Shown piece by piece: positions 63,401 through 64,000 of a stretch of DNA of 64,000 nucleotides. The translations under genes were made by a program, and so were the position numbers. Each line of letters begins with the position of its first letter. The stretch's first letter is position 1. This stretch comes from Armigeres subalbatus (Eukaryota > Arthropoda > Insecta > Diptera > Culicidae): positions 104,456,158 through 104,520,157 of the forward strand of contig NC_085139.1 in NCBI RefSeq assembly GCF_024139115.2, written 5' to 3'. The notes below the pieces were generated by a model. It saw nothing but the letters and a program-made list of their open reading frames with translations. It ran no database searches and was not told the DNA's origin.

Positions 63401-64000
63401 TCGCGCGCGACGAAAACTTATGTATATTTATAAAAAAGTAAACTTAAACAGTTACTGGCGAAGCACGAGAAGCGCACAACGCGGTTGCGTCATAGAGGTA
63501 GAAAAAAATATATATATACAATTTAAATTGCGGACCGTACCGAAAAGACGTCCACACCTCACGACTGTATGACGGTTACATACGGTACATATGTTGCCTT
63601 ACGGTACATATGGTCTGGTCGGCCTAACTATCGGTCAAAGAATTTTTATTCGTTGTTCTATCTTTTATCTTCCAACATTCTGCGTAGATATTGGCGGAAC
63701 AACATCTAAACAAGCCGAAACTTAACATCACAGTAGCAATAATTAATCCATTAGAAATGCTACTGCTGTTTCCGACTGTGAGAGATGATTACTGAATACC
63801 CAACTACAAAAGTGGCGATTCATGCAGAAACAAAAGACAAAATGTTAATGATTTCGTCAAAGTTGAATTCGCCACGGGTGAAGGTGTGTAACCATTTGTT
63901 GCGACAATTCCAAGGAAACGATGATGGTGCTCTTCTCGAACACAGGTTACCCGTGGCAACCAACCTGTTCCGTTGGTTTGATGGGAAACAATTTTCGAAC
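63401..64000. other. 5' flank of the LINE, no recognised gene
   Basis: Contains a (TA)n run near 63510 and a short direct repeat TACGGTACATATG at about 63577 and 63601. A minus-strand reading at 63850-63990 is open but unrecognised. The LINE 5' end is somewhere in 63400-63500. Confidence 0.4.

Overview
The window looks like transposon-saturated DNA from a culicine mosquito, most likely Aedes. The grounds are a Feilai-like tRNA-derived SINE ending in GAA repeats, Mag-type Ty3/gypsy LTR elements, Jockey, LOA and RTE/Loner-like non-LTR elements, and a dense layer of TIR elements with TA, 8-bp or 3-bp target duplications. Base composition is AT-rich. I see no bacterial operon, CRISPR array, viral genome or classical tRNA gene. 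Only one stretch, near 12.7-13.2 kb, looks like a host protein-coding gene (two exons in the window, product not recognised).

Layout. 0-6.5 kb: broken RTE/Loner-like LINE on the minus strand, a tRNA-Ala-like repeat family (one copy split by a hAT MITE, one forming a perfect 153-bp-arm palindrome), a 2.46-kb hAT-like element with 8-bp TSD, and a TA-flanked MITE. 6.75-9.2 kb: 5'-truncated LINE with a 13-bp TSD and a nested MITE. 9.3-12.1 kb: fold-back MITE, a polyA retroposon with a 15-bp TSD and internal tandem repeats, and a TA-flanked TIR element. 12.7-13.2 kb: host gene. 13.8-19.1 kb: complete Mag-type LTR retrotransposon (minus) with identical 246-bp LTRs. 19.3-22.9 kb: MITEs and LINE debris. 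23-27.4 kb: Jockey scrap, a second Mag-type element split by about 2 kb of 23-bp minisatellite, then a LOA/I-type RNase H remnant. 29-33.6 kb: copies of a very common mosquito repeat and Jockey 3' ends. 34.4-36.4 kb: 133-bp satellite. 36.4-40.2 kb: Jockey element (ORF1 and ORF2, minus) interrupted by a TIR element that itself carries the SINE. 43.9-50.4 kb: third Mag-type LTR element with 192-bp LTRs, a 5-bp TSD, a 1.3-kb pogo-like insertion and an intron-like gap in reverse transcriptase. 52.3-56.9 kb: a mirrored block in which two approximately 150-bp satellite arrays face each other. 57.1-63.4 kb: remnants of two CR1/Jockey-type LINEs, one nearly full length with a PHD-finger ORF1.

The elements do not form a pathway. 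They record layered insertions, often datable relative to one another because target duplications and restored reading frames show which came later. The items most worth checking are the GT-AG intron candidate inside a gypsy RT, the tRNA-like palindrome, the mirrored satellite block, and the young LTR element whose frames are nevertheless broken. Element class names come from motifs read directly; family names such as Feilai, Mag or LOA rest on recalled family features and no database search was run.
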